This document shows positions 6,909 to 14,121 of a stretch of DNA of 14,151 nucleotides, in pieces. The DNA is from CAZHGD01 sp964531735. GTDB taxonomy: Bacteria > Armatimonadota > UBA10988. A program made the position numbers and the translations under genes. The DNA lies in the NCBI GenBank assembly GCA_964531735.1, contig CAZHGD010000194.1, positions 1-14,151 on the forward strand. Reading direction: 5' to 3'. Every line of letters begins with the position of its first letter. Within the stretch, counting starts at the first letter, position 1. The notes under the pieces were generated by a model. That model worked only from the letters and a program-made list of their open reading frames with translations. It did not search any database and was not told the DNA's origin.

Positions 6909-8501
6909 TCAGCGGTTGCCGGATGGTATTGGGCGCGGCGCCGGCGCTCCCTCCTCGTCGGCGTGACGCTGCCGTCGCCAGAGCACCATCCCACCGGCCT
7001 TCTCGCCGACGTGCGGCCAGGCGTCGACCGGTTCGTAGCCGTCACGCACCGCGGCCCAGAGCCCGCCGGCGTCCGGCCACGCGGCGCTCGTGCGTCCGAG
7101 CGGCGCGAAGGCACCGGCGTGCAGCAACAGCGTCTCGGCCCGCCGCTCCTGAAGCAGTGTCAGTAGCGCGGCCGGGTTGATCACGTGGCAGCGGCGGGCC
7201 ACGTCCTCGGGCATGTTCGGGTAGTAGGCGAAGTAGCCCAGCTCGAACCCGAGCAGAACGTCACGGTCGGCCGCGGTCGCCACCTCGGCCGCGAAGGTCA
7301 ACACGGGCCGGTCCGGCGCGGTGAACTGAGCCAGCCGCCGCGCCGCGGTCTGCACGCGGCCGAGGGCCGGTCCGGGACCGTCCAGATCGAGGCGGCTCAC
7401 GCCCCGCACGGTGGCCGGGACCATGGCCAGCACCAGCGCCAGTTGCCAGGTGCGGCGGCCGACAGGCGGTGCCACCGTGGCCACCCAAGCGGCCCAGAAC
7501 GGCATGGCGACGGCCAGGTAGGAGTGGTTGACCCGCTGTGGCAGCACGCCGTGCACGATGGTCAGCAGCAGCGCCGTCTGGACCAACAGCGGCGAACCGG
7601 ATCGCCGCGTGGCCGTGGCGGCCACCACCAGGACCCACAGCGGCGCGTAGTACACGAGCTGGTTCGGCCAGCTCGCCAGGCGCCCGGCCACCGGATACAG
7701 CGCCGCCGTGTAGCGGGTCAGCGCGTTACCACCACCGCCGAACGGCAGGTAGAGCACGTCGAGCAGGCCGCCGCGGGCCACGTACGGCCCGTAGAGCGCC
7801 GCCAGGGCGAGCAGCCACGCGGACACCAGCACCAGCAGGGCGGCTCGGCGCTGACGCAGGTGCCAGGCGAACGGCAGGAGGAGCGCGGCGAAGCTGATGC
7901 GGGTGGCGGCCGCCGCGGCCAGGAGGAGCGCGGCTGGTAGCGCGACGGCGACCTCGCCCCCCAACCCCCTCTCCGCCCGCGGAGAGGGGGAGTCCGCGCG
8001 GAGCAGACCGGGTTCGACTCCCCCTCTCCGCGGGCGAAGTGGGGGCGGGGGGGTGAGGTCGCCGTCGCCGGCCACCAGACACCACGCCGCCGCCAGCGCC
8101 AGTACGGTCGCCAGCCCGTGCGGCTGCACATAGCCGAGGTGCAGCATCAGGCTCGGGCAGGCGGCCAGCGCGAGCAGCACCGGCCGCCACGCATTCTGTC
8201 CCGCGCCGGCTCGGACCGCCACGCGCCAGGTGAGGAGCACGGCCAGCACGGCCAGACCGGCGGCCAGCCCGCGAGCCTGGACGAAACCCACGCCGGCGCA
8301 GCGGTACCAGCCGGCGAGCGCCGTTGGCAGCATCGGTCCCTGGTGGTAGGCGAAGTCGGTGTAGAGCCGCCACCCGCGTAGCACCGCGCGGCCCGCATAG
8401 GCGTGCAGACCGTCATCGCTGAGGCGGCCGGTCAGGAGGTAGGCGACACTCCAGCCAACGACCAGTAGCCAGGCGGCAGCCGCCGCGAGGCGCCGACTCA
8501 C
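6909..8501 (-). CDS. GT-C superfamily membrane glycosyltransferase (ArnT/PMT-like), carrying an in-frame palindromic-repeat insert
   Basis: A 530-aa multi-pass protein. The first membrane helix (~5-24) is followed by LSDDGLHAYAGRAVL and YTDFAYHQGPMLP. The acidic pair Asp29-Asp30 occupies the first periplasmic loop position typical of GT-C enzymes, which transfer sugars from polyprenyl-phosphate donors. About ten hydrophobic helices follow up to ~370, then a soluble C-terminal part (~395-530). The GTG at 8501 is chosen because it overlaps the preceding gene's stop as GTGA and places the first helix at the N-terminus; the open frame reaches 8603 but only through the neighbour. Residues ~145-187 are encoded by a nested palindrome and form a Pro/Arg/Gly-rich loop between two helices. 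It is not typical membrane-protein sequence. The acceptor is unknown; neighbours suggest LPS core or a related glycan. Confidence 0.85.
   Translation of the reverse strand: MSRRLAAAAAWLLVVGWSVAYLLTGRLSDDGLHAYAGRAVLRGWRLYTDFAYHQGPMLPTALAGWYRCAGVGFVQARGLAAGLAVLAVLLTWRVAVRAGAGQNAWRPVLLALAACPSLMLHLGYVQPHGLATVLALAAAWCLVAGDGDLTPPPPLRPRRGGVEPGLLRADSPSPRAERGLGGEVAVALPAALLLAAAAATRISFAALLLPFAWHLRQRRAALLVLVSAWLLALAALYGPYVARGGLLDVLYLPFGGGGNALTRYTAALYPVAGRLASWPNQLVYYAPLWVLVVAATATRRSGSPLLVQTALLLTIVHGVLPQRVNHSYLAVAMPFWAAWVATVAPPVGRRTWQLALVLAMVPATVRGVSRLDLDGPGPALGRVQTAARRLAQFTAPDRPVLTFAAEVATAADRDVLLGFELGYFAYYPNMPEDVARRCHVINPAALLTLLQERRAETLLLHAGAFAPLGRTSAAWPDAGGLWAAVRDGYEPVDAWPHVGEKAGGMVLWRRQRHADEEGAPAPRPIPSGNR
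7942..8068. repeat. ~127-bp nested palindromic element inside the GT-C gene
   Basis: Inner arms at 7974-7994 and 8016-8036 are perfectly complementary over 21 bp around a 21-nt loop. Outer arms at 7942-7955 and 8055-8068 (GCGACGGCGACCTC) are perfectly complementary over 14 bp. Between inner and outer arms lie C-rich and G-rich tracts that pair imperfectly. The block CCCCCTCTCCGC occurs twice in direct orientation (7965-7976 and 8020-8031), and the left copy also forms a 12-bp hairpin with 7979-7990. The element is open in the gene's frame and encodes a peptide containing TPPPPLRPRRGG and SPSPRAERGLGGE. From memory, GGAGAGGGG-type palindromes with similar peptides recur in several unrelated bacterial genomes, suggesting a REP/MITE-like family. 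The exact ends are uncertain because the outermost arms may be host sequence. Confidence 0.8.
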
Positions 8502-9253
8502 GAGGCGTCCCGGTGGCGCTGCAACTCGTACAAGCACGCCATGCGGCAGAAGCAGTAGGACGACCGCAGCGTGCTCCAGATCAGGCCCGGCACGCCATCG
8601 CACACGCCGCCTTTGAGCAGCATCATGCGCATGAACGTGGCCGCCGTGTGCCAGGCGATGGCGCCGGCCGAGCTGCGCCGGCCGGCGTCGGCGTAGTCCA
8701 GCGCCGAGAGCAGGCTGCGCTGCACGAGTTTGCCGGCCACTTCGGCCAACGGCTGGTCGATGACATGCAGCAACGGGTGCCGCAGACGCACCGTGTCACC
8801 GGGCACGTTCCAGACGGCGTGGGCGCGCCTGGGCGGCATCTGCGCGGCTGCGGTGCGGCACAAGCGCAGAATGCCGCGGTGCGCGCCGCAGCGGATCCAG
8901 CGCCCCATGAACTGCTCGCGCCGCCGCAGCCAGGCGCCGTCAACCGTCGGGGCCGTGGCCAGGAAGGCACGGATCTCGCGGGCCAGCTCCGGGCTGACCA
9001 GTTCATCGGCGTCGAGGTGGAGGAACCACTCGGTACGGACGTGCGCGGCAGCCCAGTTGGACTGCGCGGCGCGTCCGGGCCAGGGTTGTTCGAGCACCGT
9101 GGCGCCGGCCGCGCGGGCCAGGTCGATGGTCGGGTCGCGGCTGCCCGAGTCGACCACCAGCAGTTCGTCGGCCACCATCGCCAGACTGCGGAGGCACCGC
9201 TCGATGCGCGGGGCCTCATCCAGCGTCAGGACGATGCCGGTGAGACCAGGCAT
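8498..9253 (-). CDS. Family 2 glycosyltransferase, WaaE/KdtX-like (LPS core)
   Basis: A 251-aa GT-A fold enzyme acting at the cytoplasmic face of the inner membrane. It starts MPGLTGIVLTLDEAPRIERC, as in the WaaE/KdtX branch of GT2. VVDSGSRDPT (33-42) is the nucleotide-sugar-binding block, and DADE (81-84), in WFLHLDADELVSPEL, is the metal-binding motif. The end, GLIWSTLRSSYCFCRMACLYE, matches the amphipathic tail seen in this branch. WaaE-type enzymes add a glucose to a core heptose, but the sugar cannot be read from the sequence. The ATG at 9253 lies eight bases past the heptosyltransferase stop; it is preferred because it gives the family's normal N-terminus. The stop overlaps the GT-C start (GTGA). 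The neighbours support a core-oligosaccharide role. Confidence 0.9.
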   Translation of the reverse strand: MPGLTGIVLTLDEAPRIERCLRSLAMVADELLVVDSGSRDPTIDLARAAGATVLEQPWPGRAAQSNWAAAHVRTEWFLHLDADELVSPELAREIRAFLATAPTVDGAWLRRREQFMGRWIRCGAHRGILRLCRTAAAQMPPRRAHAVWNVPGDTVRLRHPLLHVIDQPLAEVAGKLVQRSLLSALDYADAGRRSSAGAIAWHTAATFMRMMLLKGGVCDGVPGLIWSTLRSSYCFCRMACLYELQRHRDAS

Positions 9254-9260
9254 GGCACCC

Positions 9261-10316
9261 TCAACGGACCGTGGCGCCCAGCAGTCGGCGCGCCGCCCGG
9301 GCCACATCCGCCGGCCGAATGGCCGCCAGGCACTCGTAGTGCTCGCAGACCGGGTGCCGGTGACAGGGCCAGCAGGCGAACTGGCGGTGCAGGCAGCGGT
9401 ACGGCGAGCCATCGTTGAACAGGCGCGGGCCGGTGGAGCCGAAGACGGAGATGGTCGGGCAGCCAACCGCCACGGCCAGGTGCATCGGCCCGGTGTCCAC
9501 CGCCACCGTCAGCGCCGCCGCTTCGAGCAAGGCTCCGGTCTGCTTGATGTCGGTGGCACCGACGGCGCTCTGTAGCGGCGAGCCAGTCGCGCCAGTGAGT
9601 TCGGCGGCCAGCGCCTGCTCGCTCGGCCCGCCGATCAGCACGGCCGGCAGTCCGTGCTCGCGGTGCAGGCGCGCCATCAGGTCCGGCCAGTAGGCCGCCG
9701 GCCACATTTTCTGCGGCCGCGTGGTGCCCGGCACGATGGCCACGTAGCCGCCCGGTGCCAGCCCGCGCTCGGCCAGCCAGGCAGCCATCTGCTCCCGCGC
9801 CGGATCGCCGACGGCGAACACCAGCCGCAGCGACTCGCGTGACCGCGGGGCGATCCCGAGCGGCGCCAGCAGGCCGGTATACATGCTGGCGATGTGATCG
9901 GGCTCGGTCTGTCGCGGCGCGCTCTGGGTGAAGCAGCCGGGCAGGCGCTCGGCGGCATCGTCCGGCGCGATCTTCACGTCGGCGGCGGCGACCCCGGCAA
10001 TCAGTGCCGACTTGAACAGCCCCTGCAGGTCGATTACGGCGTCGAACCGGCGCGCCCGGAGCTGCCGGCGCAGGTCTCCCAGCGCCTCGCGCAACGCGTT
10101 CAGCCGGCCGCGGCGCAGCCAGCGGCCCCACTGCCGTGAAGTCGGCAGAACCACCAGCTCATCGACGAACGGGTGCCCTCGGACGGCCTCGGCGCACCGT
10201 TCCTCGACCGCCCAGACCACTTCGGCGTCGGGCTGGGCCTCCTTGATCACCCGCGGCACCGGCGACGCGGTGACCACGTCGCCGAGGGCACTGAGCCGGA
10301 TGAGCAGGATCCTCAT
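9261..10316 (-). CDS. Family 9 glycosyltransferase, ADP-heptose:LPS heptosyltransferase type
   Basis: A 351-aa GT-B enzyme expected to transfer L-glycero-D-manno-heptose from ADP-heptose to the LPS inner core at the cytoplasmic face. MRILLIRLSALGDVVTASPV places Asp13 where WaaC-type enzymes carry their catalytic Asp. DAVIDLQGLFKSAL (92-105), VPGTTRPQKMWPAAYWPDLM (195-214) and DTGPMHLAVAVGCP (274-287) are the family blocks; the last binds the donor. A Cys cluster near the end (Cys315, 318, 324, 329) resembles one found in many GT9 members. I cannot tell WaaC from WaaF or a later heptosyltransferase. The ATG overlaps the gmhB stop (ATGA). The same frame stays open beyond 10316 through gmhB, but that part is not protein-like. 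Next to gmhB and hldC, it completes synthesis-to-transfer of heptose. Confidence 0.93.
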   Translation of the reverse strand: MRILLIRLSALGDVVTASPVPRVIKEAQPDAEVVWAVEERCAEAVRGHPFVDELVVLPTSRQWGRWLRRGRLNALREALGDLRRQLRARRFDAVIDLQGLFKSALIAGVAAADVKIAPDDAAERLPGCFTQSAPRQTEPDHIASMYTGLLAPLGIAPRSRESLRLVFAVGDPAREQMAAWLAERGLAPGGYVAIVPGTTRPQKMWPAAYWPDLMARLHREHGLPAVLIGGPSEQALAAELTGATGSPLQSAVGATDIKQTGALLEAAALTVAVDTGPMHLAVAVGCPTISVFGSTGPRLFNDGSPYRCLHRQFACWPCHRHPVCEHYECLAAIRPADVARAARRLLGATVR

Positions 10317-10861
10317 GGGGCCAGAATCCAGTCCACCGCCGCCGCCAGGTCGTCGCGGACCTGGTCGGGCTGCACGGCGCTGTCGGGCAACTGCTCCTCG
10401 ACCGCCAGGCCACGGCCGCTGCGCACCAGAATGGCGGTGGCGCCCGCGGCGTGCGCGGCCTGGAGATCGGTCAGGTTGTCGCCCACCAACACGCCAGCCT
10501 GCGGGTCGAAGCCGCAGCGCGCCGCGCCTTCGAGCAGCAGGCCCGGGCGCGGCTTGCGGCAGGTGCAACCATCCTCGCGGCGATGCGGGCAGACGAGGAT
10601 CGCGTCCAGGTGGGCGCCGTGACGAGCCAGCTCCTGTTGCAGCCGGTCGTGAACCGCCGCCAGATCGCCGGCGGTGTAGAGCCCCTTGCCGACGCCGCTC
10701 TGGTTGGTGACCAGCACCACGGGCAGGCCGGCGAGGTTCAGTCGGCGGACGGCCGGTGCGGCGCCGGGCACGAGGACCAACTGCTCCGGGTGGTAGACAT
10801 AGTCGAACCGCTCGACGTTGAGCACGCCGTCGCGATCGCAGTACACCCCGGCGAACCTCAT
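10313..10861 (-). CDS. gmhB: D-glycero-D-manno-heptose 1,7-bisphosphate 7-phosphatase
   Basis: A 182-aa HAD-superfamily phosphatase that removes the 7-phosphate from heptose 1,7-bisphosphate in ADP-heptose synthesis. The catalytic motif YCDRDGVLN has nucleophile Asp9 and general acid Asp11. TNQSGVGKG (52-60) is HAD motif II. CPHRREDGCTCRKP (91-104) carries the Zn-binding set Cys91, His93, Cys99, Cys101 typical of GmhB, followed by the motif III region Arg102-Lys103. GDNLTDLQAAHAAG (127-140) is motif IV. Length matches the family. The ATG overlaps the hldC stop (ATGA) and the stop overlaps the heptosyltransferase start (ATGA), so the three are probably translated as a chain. It is distinguished from the related histidinol phosphatase by its neighbours. 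Confidence 0.95.
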   Translation of the reverse strand: MRFAGVYCDRDGVLNVERFDYVYHPEQLVLVPGAAPAVRRLNLAGLPVVLVTNQSGVGKGLYTAGDLAAVHDRLQQELARHGAHLDAILVCPHRREDGCTCRKPRPGLLLEGAARCGFDPQAGVLVGDNLTDLQAAHAAGATAILVRSGRGLAVEEQLPDSAVQPDQVRDDLAAAVDWILAP

Positions 10862-11334
10862 GAGCCCTTCTCGGCGGCCACGATGCGGCTGAGCAGTGTC
10901 GTGGTGCTGTGACCGGCGTGGACTTGCACCAGCTCCACGCGGCCCCCGTAGCTGGCGACGATGTCGCGCTCCGGCAGCGGCTTGTCGCGATATTCGATCG
11001 ACTTGACGTAGACGAGCGGCCGGACCGCGGCCACCAGTTCGCAAGCCGTGGCTTCGTCGAACAAGCTGACGTAGTCGACACACCGGAGCGCATCGATCAG
11101 CTCGGCCCGTTCGTCTTCGGGCACCACCGGCCGCGTCGGGCCCTTCAGCCGGCGCACACCGGCATCGCTGTTCAACCCGACGATCAGGAAGTCGCCGAAC
11201 GCGCGGGAGGCCTGTAGCGTGCGGAGATGGCCGACATGGACCAGGTCGAAGCAGCCGTTGCTGAGCACGCCCACCTCGCCGGCGGCCTGCCGCCGGGCCA
11301 CTGCGGCCACCAATGCCTCACGGCCCAGGATCAT
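10858..11334 (-). CDS. hldC: Stand-alone D-glycero-beta-D-manno-heptose 1-phosphate adenylyltransferase (HldE C-domain type)
   Basis: A 158-aa nucleotidyltransferase that adds AMP to heptose 1-phosphate, giving ADP-heptose. SNGCFDLVHVGHLRTL (25-40) has the HxGH motif (His33, His36). GLNSDAGVRRLKGPTRPVV (53-71) is the conserved block after it. HSTTTLLSRI (142-151) matches the usual HSTTxII end. It corresponds to only the C-terminal half of bifunctional HldE, so the kinase half must be encoded elsewhere; no HldA, GmhA or HldD is in this window. The usual VKGGDY is VKSIEY (110-115), a mild divergence in the substrate region. A glycerol- or other sugar-phosphate nucleotidyltransferase is possible but unlikely beside gmhB. 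Starts and stops overlap both neighbours by ATGA. Confidence 0.91.
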   Translation of the reverse strand: MILGREALVAAVARRQAAGEVGVLSNGCFDLVHVGHLRTLQASRAFGDFLIVGLNSDAGVRRLKGPTRPVVPEDERAELIDALRCVDYVSLFDEATACELVAAVRPLVYVKSIEYRDKPLPERDIVASYGGRVELVQVHAGHSTTTLLSRIVAAEKGS

Positions 11335-11783
11335 TTCTTCGGCCTGCCGCCATAGCGCTGCACCAGCGCCTCGCGGTGCGCCACCAGCAGGAGCGTGTGC
11401 ACCACGGCGAAGATGAGCAGGGTCGCGCCTTGCTGCTTGTAGACGTGCAGCGGACCCAGTTCCCAGAACTTCGGATCGGGGTTCCAGAGCAGCTGCAGCG
11501 GATAGCAGAACAGCCCCGGCACCTTGGCCACGATGGCGATCAGGCCTTGCTTTTCGATCAGCCGCAGCACGAAGTCCAGACCCACCGAGACGTAAGCCAC
11601 GAAGAAGAAGCCATTGATCAGCCGGCGCGTGCCGGAGCGGTGCACGCGCTCGTCGAGGGCCTCCTCGAACTGCGCGCGAGTGAACTGCCGGCGGTGCGCC
11701 GAGCCCTCGTCCTTCAGCCGATCCCGCAGGCTGCGGCCTTTGCCGGTTGCGCCTTCTTGGGGCGCCTCGTAGTCGTTGCCCAT
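11331..11783 (-). CDS. Small membrane protein of unknown function, translationally coupled to hldC
   Basis: I do not recognise a family. The 150-aa product has a charged, probably disordered first ~50 residues (rich in Arg, Lys, Asp, Glu), then hydrophobic segments at about 55-76 (LINGFFFVAYVSVGLDFVLRL), 80-101 and 118-136 (GATLLIFAVVHTLLLVAH), and a basic tail ending GGRPKK. No signal peptide or catalytic motif is visible. The ATG at 11783 has GAGGAG six bases upstream; the frame is open to 11921 but that extension runs into dapL and lacks such a site. The stop overlaps the hldC start (ATGA), and dapL ends 46 nt upstream. The coupling hints at a role in envelope or LPS assembly, but that is guilt by association. 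Confidence 0.78.
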   Translation of the reverse strand: MGNDYEAPQEGATGKGRSLRDRLKDEGSAHRRQFTRAQFEEALDERVHRSGTRRLINGFFFVAYVSVGLDFVLRLIEKQGLIAIVAKVPGLFCYPLQLLWNPDPKFWELGPLHVYKQQGATLLIFAVVHTLLLVAHREALVQRYGGRPKK

Positions 11784-11829
11784 CGAACGCTCCTCGCCGC
11801 CACCGTCACGGCACCACCGCGCCAGCGGT

Positions 11830-13005
11830 CTACAGGTTCTTGGCCAGCCGCTCCATCGCGGCCACCAGCACATCGTCCGGGTAGGTGAGTGACATCCGGA
11901 AGAAGCCCTCGCCATGCTCACCGTAGCCCACGCCGGGCGTCACAGCCACGCCGGCCCGCTCGAGCATGTGCGCCGCGAACTTGATGCTGTCGCCGCCAAA
12001 ACCGTCCGGCACCGGCGCCCAGATGTACAGCGTGCCCTTCATCGGCTCGAGTTGCCAGCCCAACTGGTTCAACGTGCGGATGACCAGATCGCGCCGGCGC
12101 TGGTAGATGACGTTGAGCGGCGGAATCAGCTCCTCGGCGCGGTCCAGCGCCGTCACGGCGGACGACTGCACCGCGCGCAACTGGCCGTTGTCGACATTGT
12201 TCTGCACGGTCTGCAAGCCGTCCACCGCCGCGGCGCAACCGACGGCGAAGCCGATCCGCCAGCCGGTCATGCAGAACGCCTTCGACAGCGAGAAGAACTC
12301 GATCGCGCAGTCCTTGGCGCCGTCGACGGCCAGGATGCTCGGCGCCACGTAGCCGTCATAGGTGTTTTCGCTGTACGCCAGGTCGTTGCAGATCAGCAGA
12401 TCGTTGGCGATGGCGAAGTCCACCGCGCGGCGGTAGAAGTCGAGGTCGCAGACCGCGCCGGTGGGGTTGTTCGGGTAGTTGAGCCAGAGCAGCTTGGCCT
12501 GCCGGCGCACCGCCTGCGGAATGTCCTCGAGGATGGGCAGGTAGCCGTTGGCCGCGGTCAGCGGCAGATAGTGGGTTACCGCGCCCGCGAAGGTGTGGCC
12601 GATGTTGTAGGTGGGATAGCCCGGCTCGGGCGCGAGACCGATGTCGCCCGGATTGCAGAAGGCCATCGGCAGCTTGGCGATGGCGTCCTTGCTGCCCATG
12701 GTGACGCAGATCTCGTTCGGCTCCAGGGCCACGCCGAACCGGCGCTGGTAGAACCGGGCGATGGCTTCGGGCAGTGCCGTCACCGGCACGTCGCAACCGT
12801 AGCGGTGCCGATCGGGATCGGTGGCGTCGGCGATGGCCCGGCACATCTCGGCCACCACCGGATCGGCGGTGGGCAGGTCCGGATCACCGATGCCCAGCGT
12901 GATCACGTCGACGCCCGTGGCGCGCACTTCGGCCATGCGCCGGCGCAGATCGGCGAACAGATACGGGGGCAACTTCTGCAGACGGTTCGATCGCTCCAGC
13001 TTCAC
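11830..13005 (-). CDS. dapL: LL-diaminopimelate aminotransferase
   Basis: A 391-aa fold-type I PLP enzyme. DapL converts tetrahydrodipicolinate directly to LL-diaminopimelate using glutamate, a short route to lysine and peptidoglycan. Visible features are NRLQKLPPYLFADL near the N-terminus, GIGDPDLPT (38-46), VTMGSKDAIAKLP (101-113), PGYPTYNIGHTFAGA (128-142), LNYPNNPTGAV (175-185), Asp208-Tyr211 (NDLAYSE) and Lys242 in SLSKAFCMTGWRIGFAVG, the PLP lysine. The pattern fits DapL better than general class I aminotransferases such as AlaC. GTG at 13005 is chosen for its AAGGAG six bases upstream; the longer open frame to 14106 runs antisense to the GNAT gene. It begins the leftward gene series, 46 nt before the small membrane protein. 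Confidence 0.88.
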   Translation of the reverse strand: MKLERSNRLQKLPPYLFADLRRRMAEVRATGVDVITLGIGDPDLPTADPVVAEMCRAIADATDPDRHRYGCDVPVTALPEAIARFYQRRFGVALEPNEICVTMGSKDAIAKLPMAFCNPGDIGLAPEPGYPTYNIGHTFAGAVTHYLPLTAANGYLPILEDIPQAVRRQAKLLWLNYPNNPTGAVCDLDFYRRAVDFAIANDLLICNDLAYSENTYDGYVAPSILAVDGAKDCAIEFFSLSKAFCMTGWRIGFAVGCAAAVDGLQTVQNNVDNGQLRAVQSSAVTALDRAEELIPPLNVIYQRRRDLVIRTLNQLGWQLEPMKGTLYIWAPVPDGFGGDSIKFAAHMLERAGVAVTPGVGYGEHGEGFFRMSLTYPDDVLVAAMERLAKNL

Positions 13006-13113
13006 GCCTCGCTCCTTGCGGCAAGTCGCGCCATTGTACTCGAACTGCGACCAGTTGGGCAGGATTGCTCGCGGCGGGAGTCGAAATCCACGCCCCCAGC
13101 GGAGAACCTCGCG
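13006..13113. promoter_or_regulatory. Divergent intergenic region with promoters of dapL and the GNAT gene
   Basis: These 108 bases separate the leftward dapL series from the rightward acetyltransferase gene, so promoters in both directions are expected here. On the minus strand TACAAT (13033-13038) resembles a -10 box 27 nt before the dapL GTG, but no good -35 box precedes it. AACTG-CGAC-CAGTT (13043-13056) is a short inverted repeat next to it. GGAGAA (13101-13106) is the likely ribosome site of the forward gene. The position is solid; the individual boxes are guesses. Confidence 0.45.
13012..13017 (-). promoter_or_regulatory. Shine-Dalgarno site that fixes the GTG start of dapL
   Basis: The minus strand reads AAGGAG-CGAGGC-GTG. 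This site and the start of recognisable aminotransferase sequence directly after it argue for GTG at 13005 over any upstream codon in the open frame. Confidence 0.7.
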
Positions 13114-14079
13114 ATGTACCAACCGTTCGACACCATTGGCCTGCCCACCGGCGAGACCGCCGAGATCGGCGTCGCCCAGGCGCCGGAGCCCGGTGACCCG
13201 CGCCGCATCGGCGAGCTGCTCGCGCACAAGGGCGAAGGCTGGGGCTGGCACATCGCCGAGGGCCTCGACCATGCCCTCGACGGCCTGGAGACGCGCTACT
13301 ACCTGGCCAGCATCGACGGCCTGGCGGTCTCCAACGTGATGACCGTCGAGCACGCCGGCGTCGGCATCCTCGGCCACGTGTTCACCCGTCCCGAGCACCG
13401 TCGCCAAGGCTTGTGCAAGGCCATCTTCGGGCAACTGATGCCGGACTTCGCCGCGCGCGGCGGCCTGCGTCTGACGCTCGGTACCGGGTTCGATTCGGCG
13501 CCGTACTGGATCTACCACAGCTTCGGCTTCCGCGGCGTGCTGCCCGAAACCGGCTTCATGAAGTACGAAGGCGTGCCGGACTTCGCCGAGCGGTGGTACG
13601 CCGCACAGCCGGCGCAGGTGGTGCCGCTGGCCTGGCGGCACTGGCCGACGCTGGCGCAGTTCTTCTGCGATGACTTCGGCGAGGGCCTGCAACTGGCCAG
13701 CGCCGCGGCGTTCGGGCCCTACAACTTCGAAGGCCCGTTCCTCGGCCTCTACCGCGCGGTGTGCGACGGCGCCGGCCCGGCGGTGCGCGTCCTCGAAGGG
13801 GCCAACGGTGCGGCAGTCGGCGTGGCCATGCTGCGGCCGGACGAGCGCTGGAAGGGCGCCGTGACGCTGCTCGACGTGCTCACGCACCCGGCCTACGCGG
13901 CGCATCTGCCGGACCTGATCGCCGCCTTGCCGCCGGTGGACCGCAAGGTGCAGGCTTACCTGCCGGCGGCGGCCACGGCCCGCTGCGCGGCTCTGGCCGC
14001 GGCCGGCTTCCGCGCCGAAGGCCGGTTCACCGCGCAGTTGCCCAACGGTGGCGACGTGGTGGTCTACGCCAGGGGCTGA
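13114..14079 (+). CDS. GNAT-family N-acetyltransferase with a degenerate second half
   Basis: A 321-aa cytosolic protein and the only forward gene. The N-terminal half carries a GNAT core: ILGHVFTRPEHRRQGLCKAI (85-104) is motif A, with HRRQGLCKAI matching the acetyl-CoA pyrophosphate-binding R/Q-x-x-G-x-G/A loop (the usual second Gly is Cys101). YWIYHSFGFRGV (131-142) is the motif B region that follows. The C-terminal half (~165-320) looks like a second, worn GNAT-type domain: RVLEGANGAAVGVAMLRP, LLDVLTHPAYAAHLPDLIAAL and AALAAAGFRAEGRF follow strand-helix order without a clear CoA loop. The ATG at 13114 has GGAGAA seven bases upstream. The substrate cannot be read from the sequence. It faces away from dapL, so it is probably regulated separately. 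Confidence 0.85.
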   Translation: MYQPFDTIGLPTGETAEIGVAQAPEPGDPRRIGELLAHKGEGWGWHIAEGLDHALDGLETRYYLASIDGLAVSNVMTVEHAGVGILGHVFTRPEHRRQGLCKAIFGQLMPDFAARGGLRLTLGTGFDSAPYWIYHSFGFRGVLPETGFMKYEGVPDFAERWYAAQPAQVVPLAWRHWPTLAQFFCDDFGEGLQLASAAAFGPYNFEGPFLGLYRAVCDGAGPAVRVLEGANGAAVGVAMLRPDERWKGAVTLLDVLTHPAYAAHLPDLIAALPPVDRKVQAYLPAAATARCAALAAAGFRAEGRFTAQLPNGGDVVVYARG

Positions 14080-14121
14080 TCCGCCGAGACCGGGCGGCGC
14101 CGCCAACGTTCTGCCATTATC

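Noticed and set aside
7726..8373. Alternative minus-strand frames inside the GT-C gene
   Set aside because: They are Arg/Pro/Ala-rich shadows without hydrophobic segments, whereas the chosen frame has regular membrane helices.
10317..11093. Extension of the heptosyltransferase frame upstream of 10316
   Set aside because: It overlaps gmhB in another frame and reads Arg/Pro/Ala-rich. The family N-terminus MRILLIRLSALGD begins at 10316.
13034..13066. Forward promoter TTGTAC / AGGATT for the GNAT gene
   Set aside because: The spacing is too long and the -10 match is poor, so no forward promoter is called individually.
11914..13113. Long in-frame upstream extension of the GNAT gene
   Set aside because: The extension is antisense to dapL and is His/Arg/Ala-rich. 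The ATG at 13114 has its own ribosome site and starts normal protein sequence.
14093..14104. GGCGGCGCCGCC palindrome after the GNAT stop as a terminator
   Set aside because: It has no loop and no following T run, and such GC palindromes are common by chance at this base composition.
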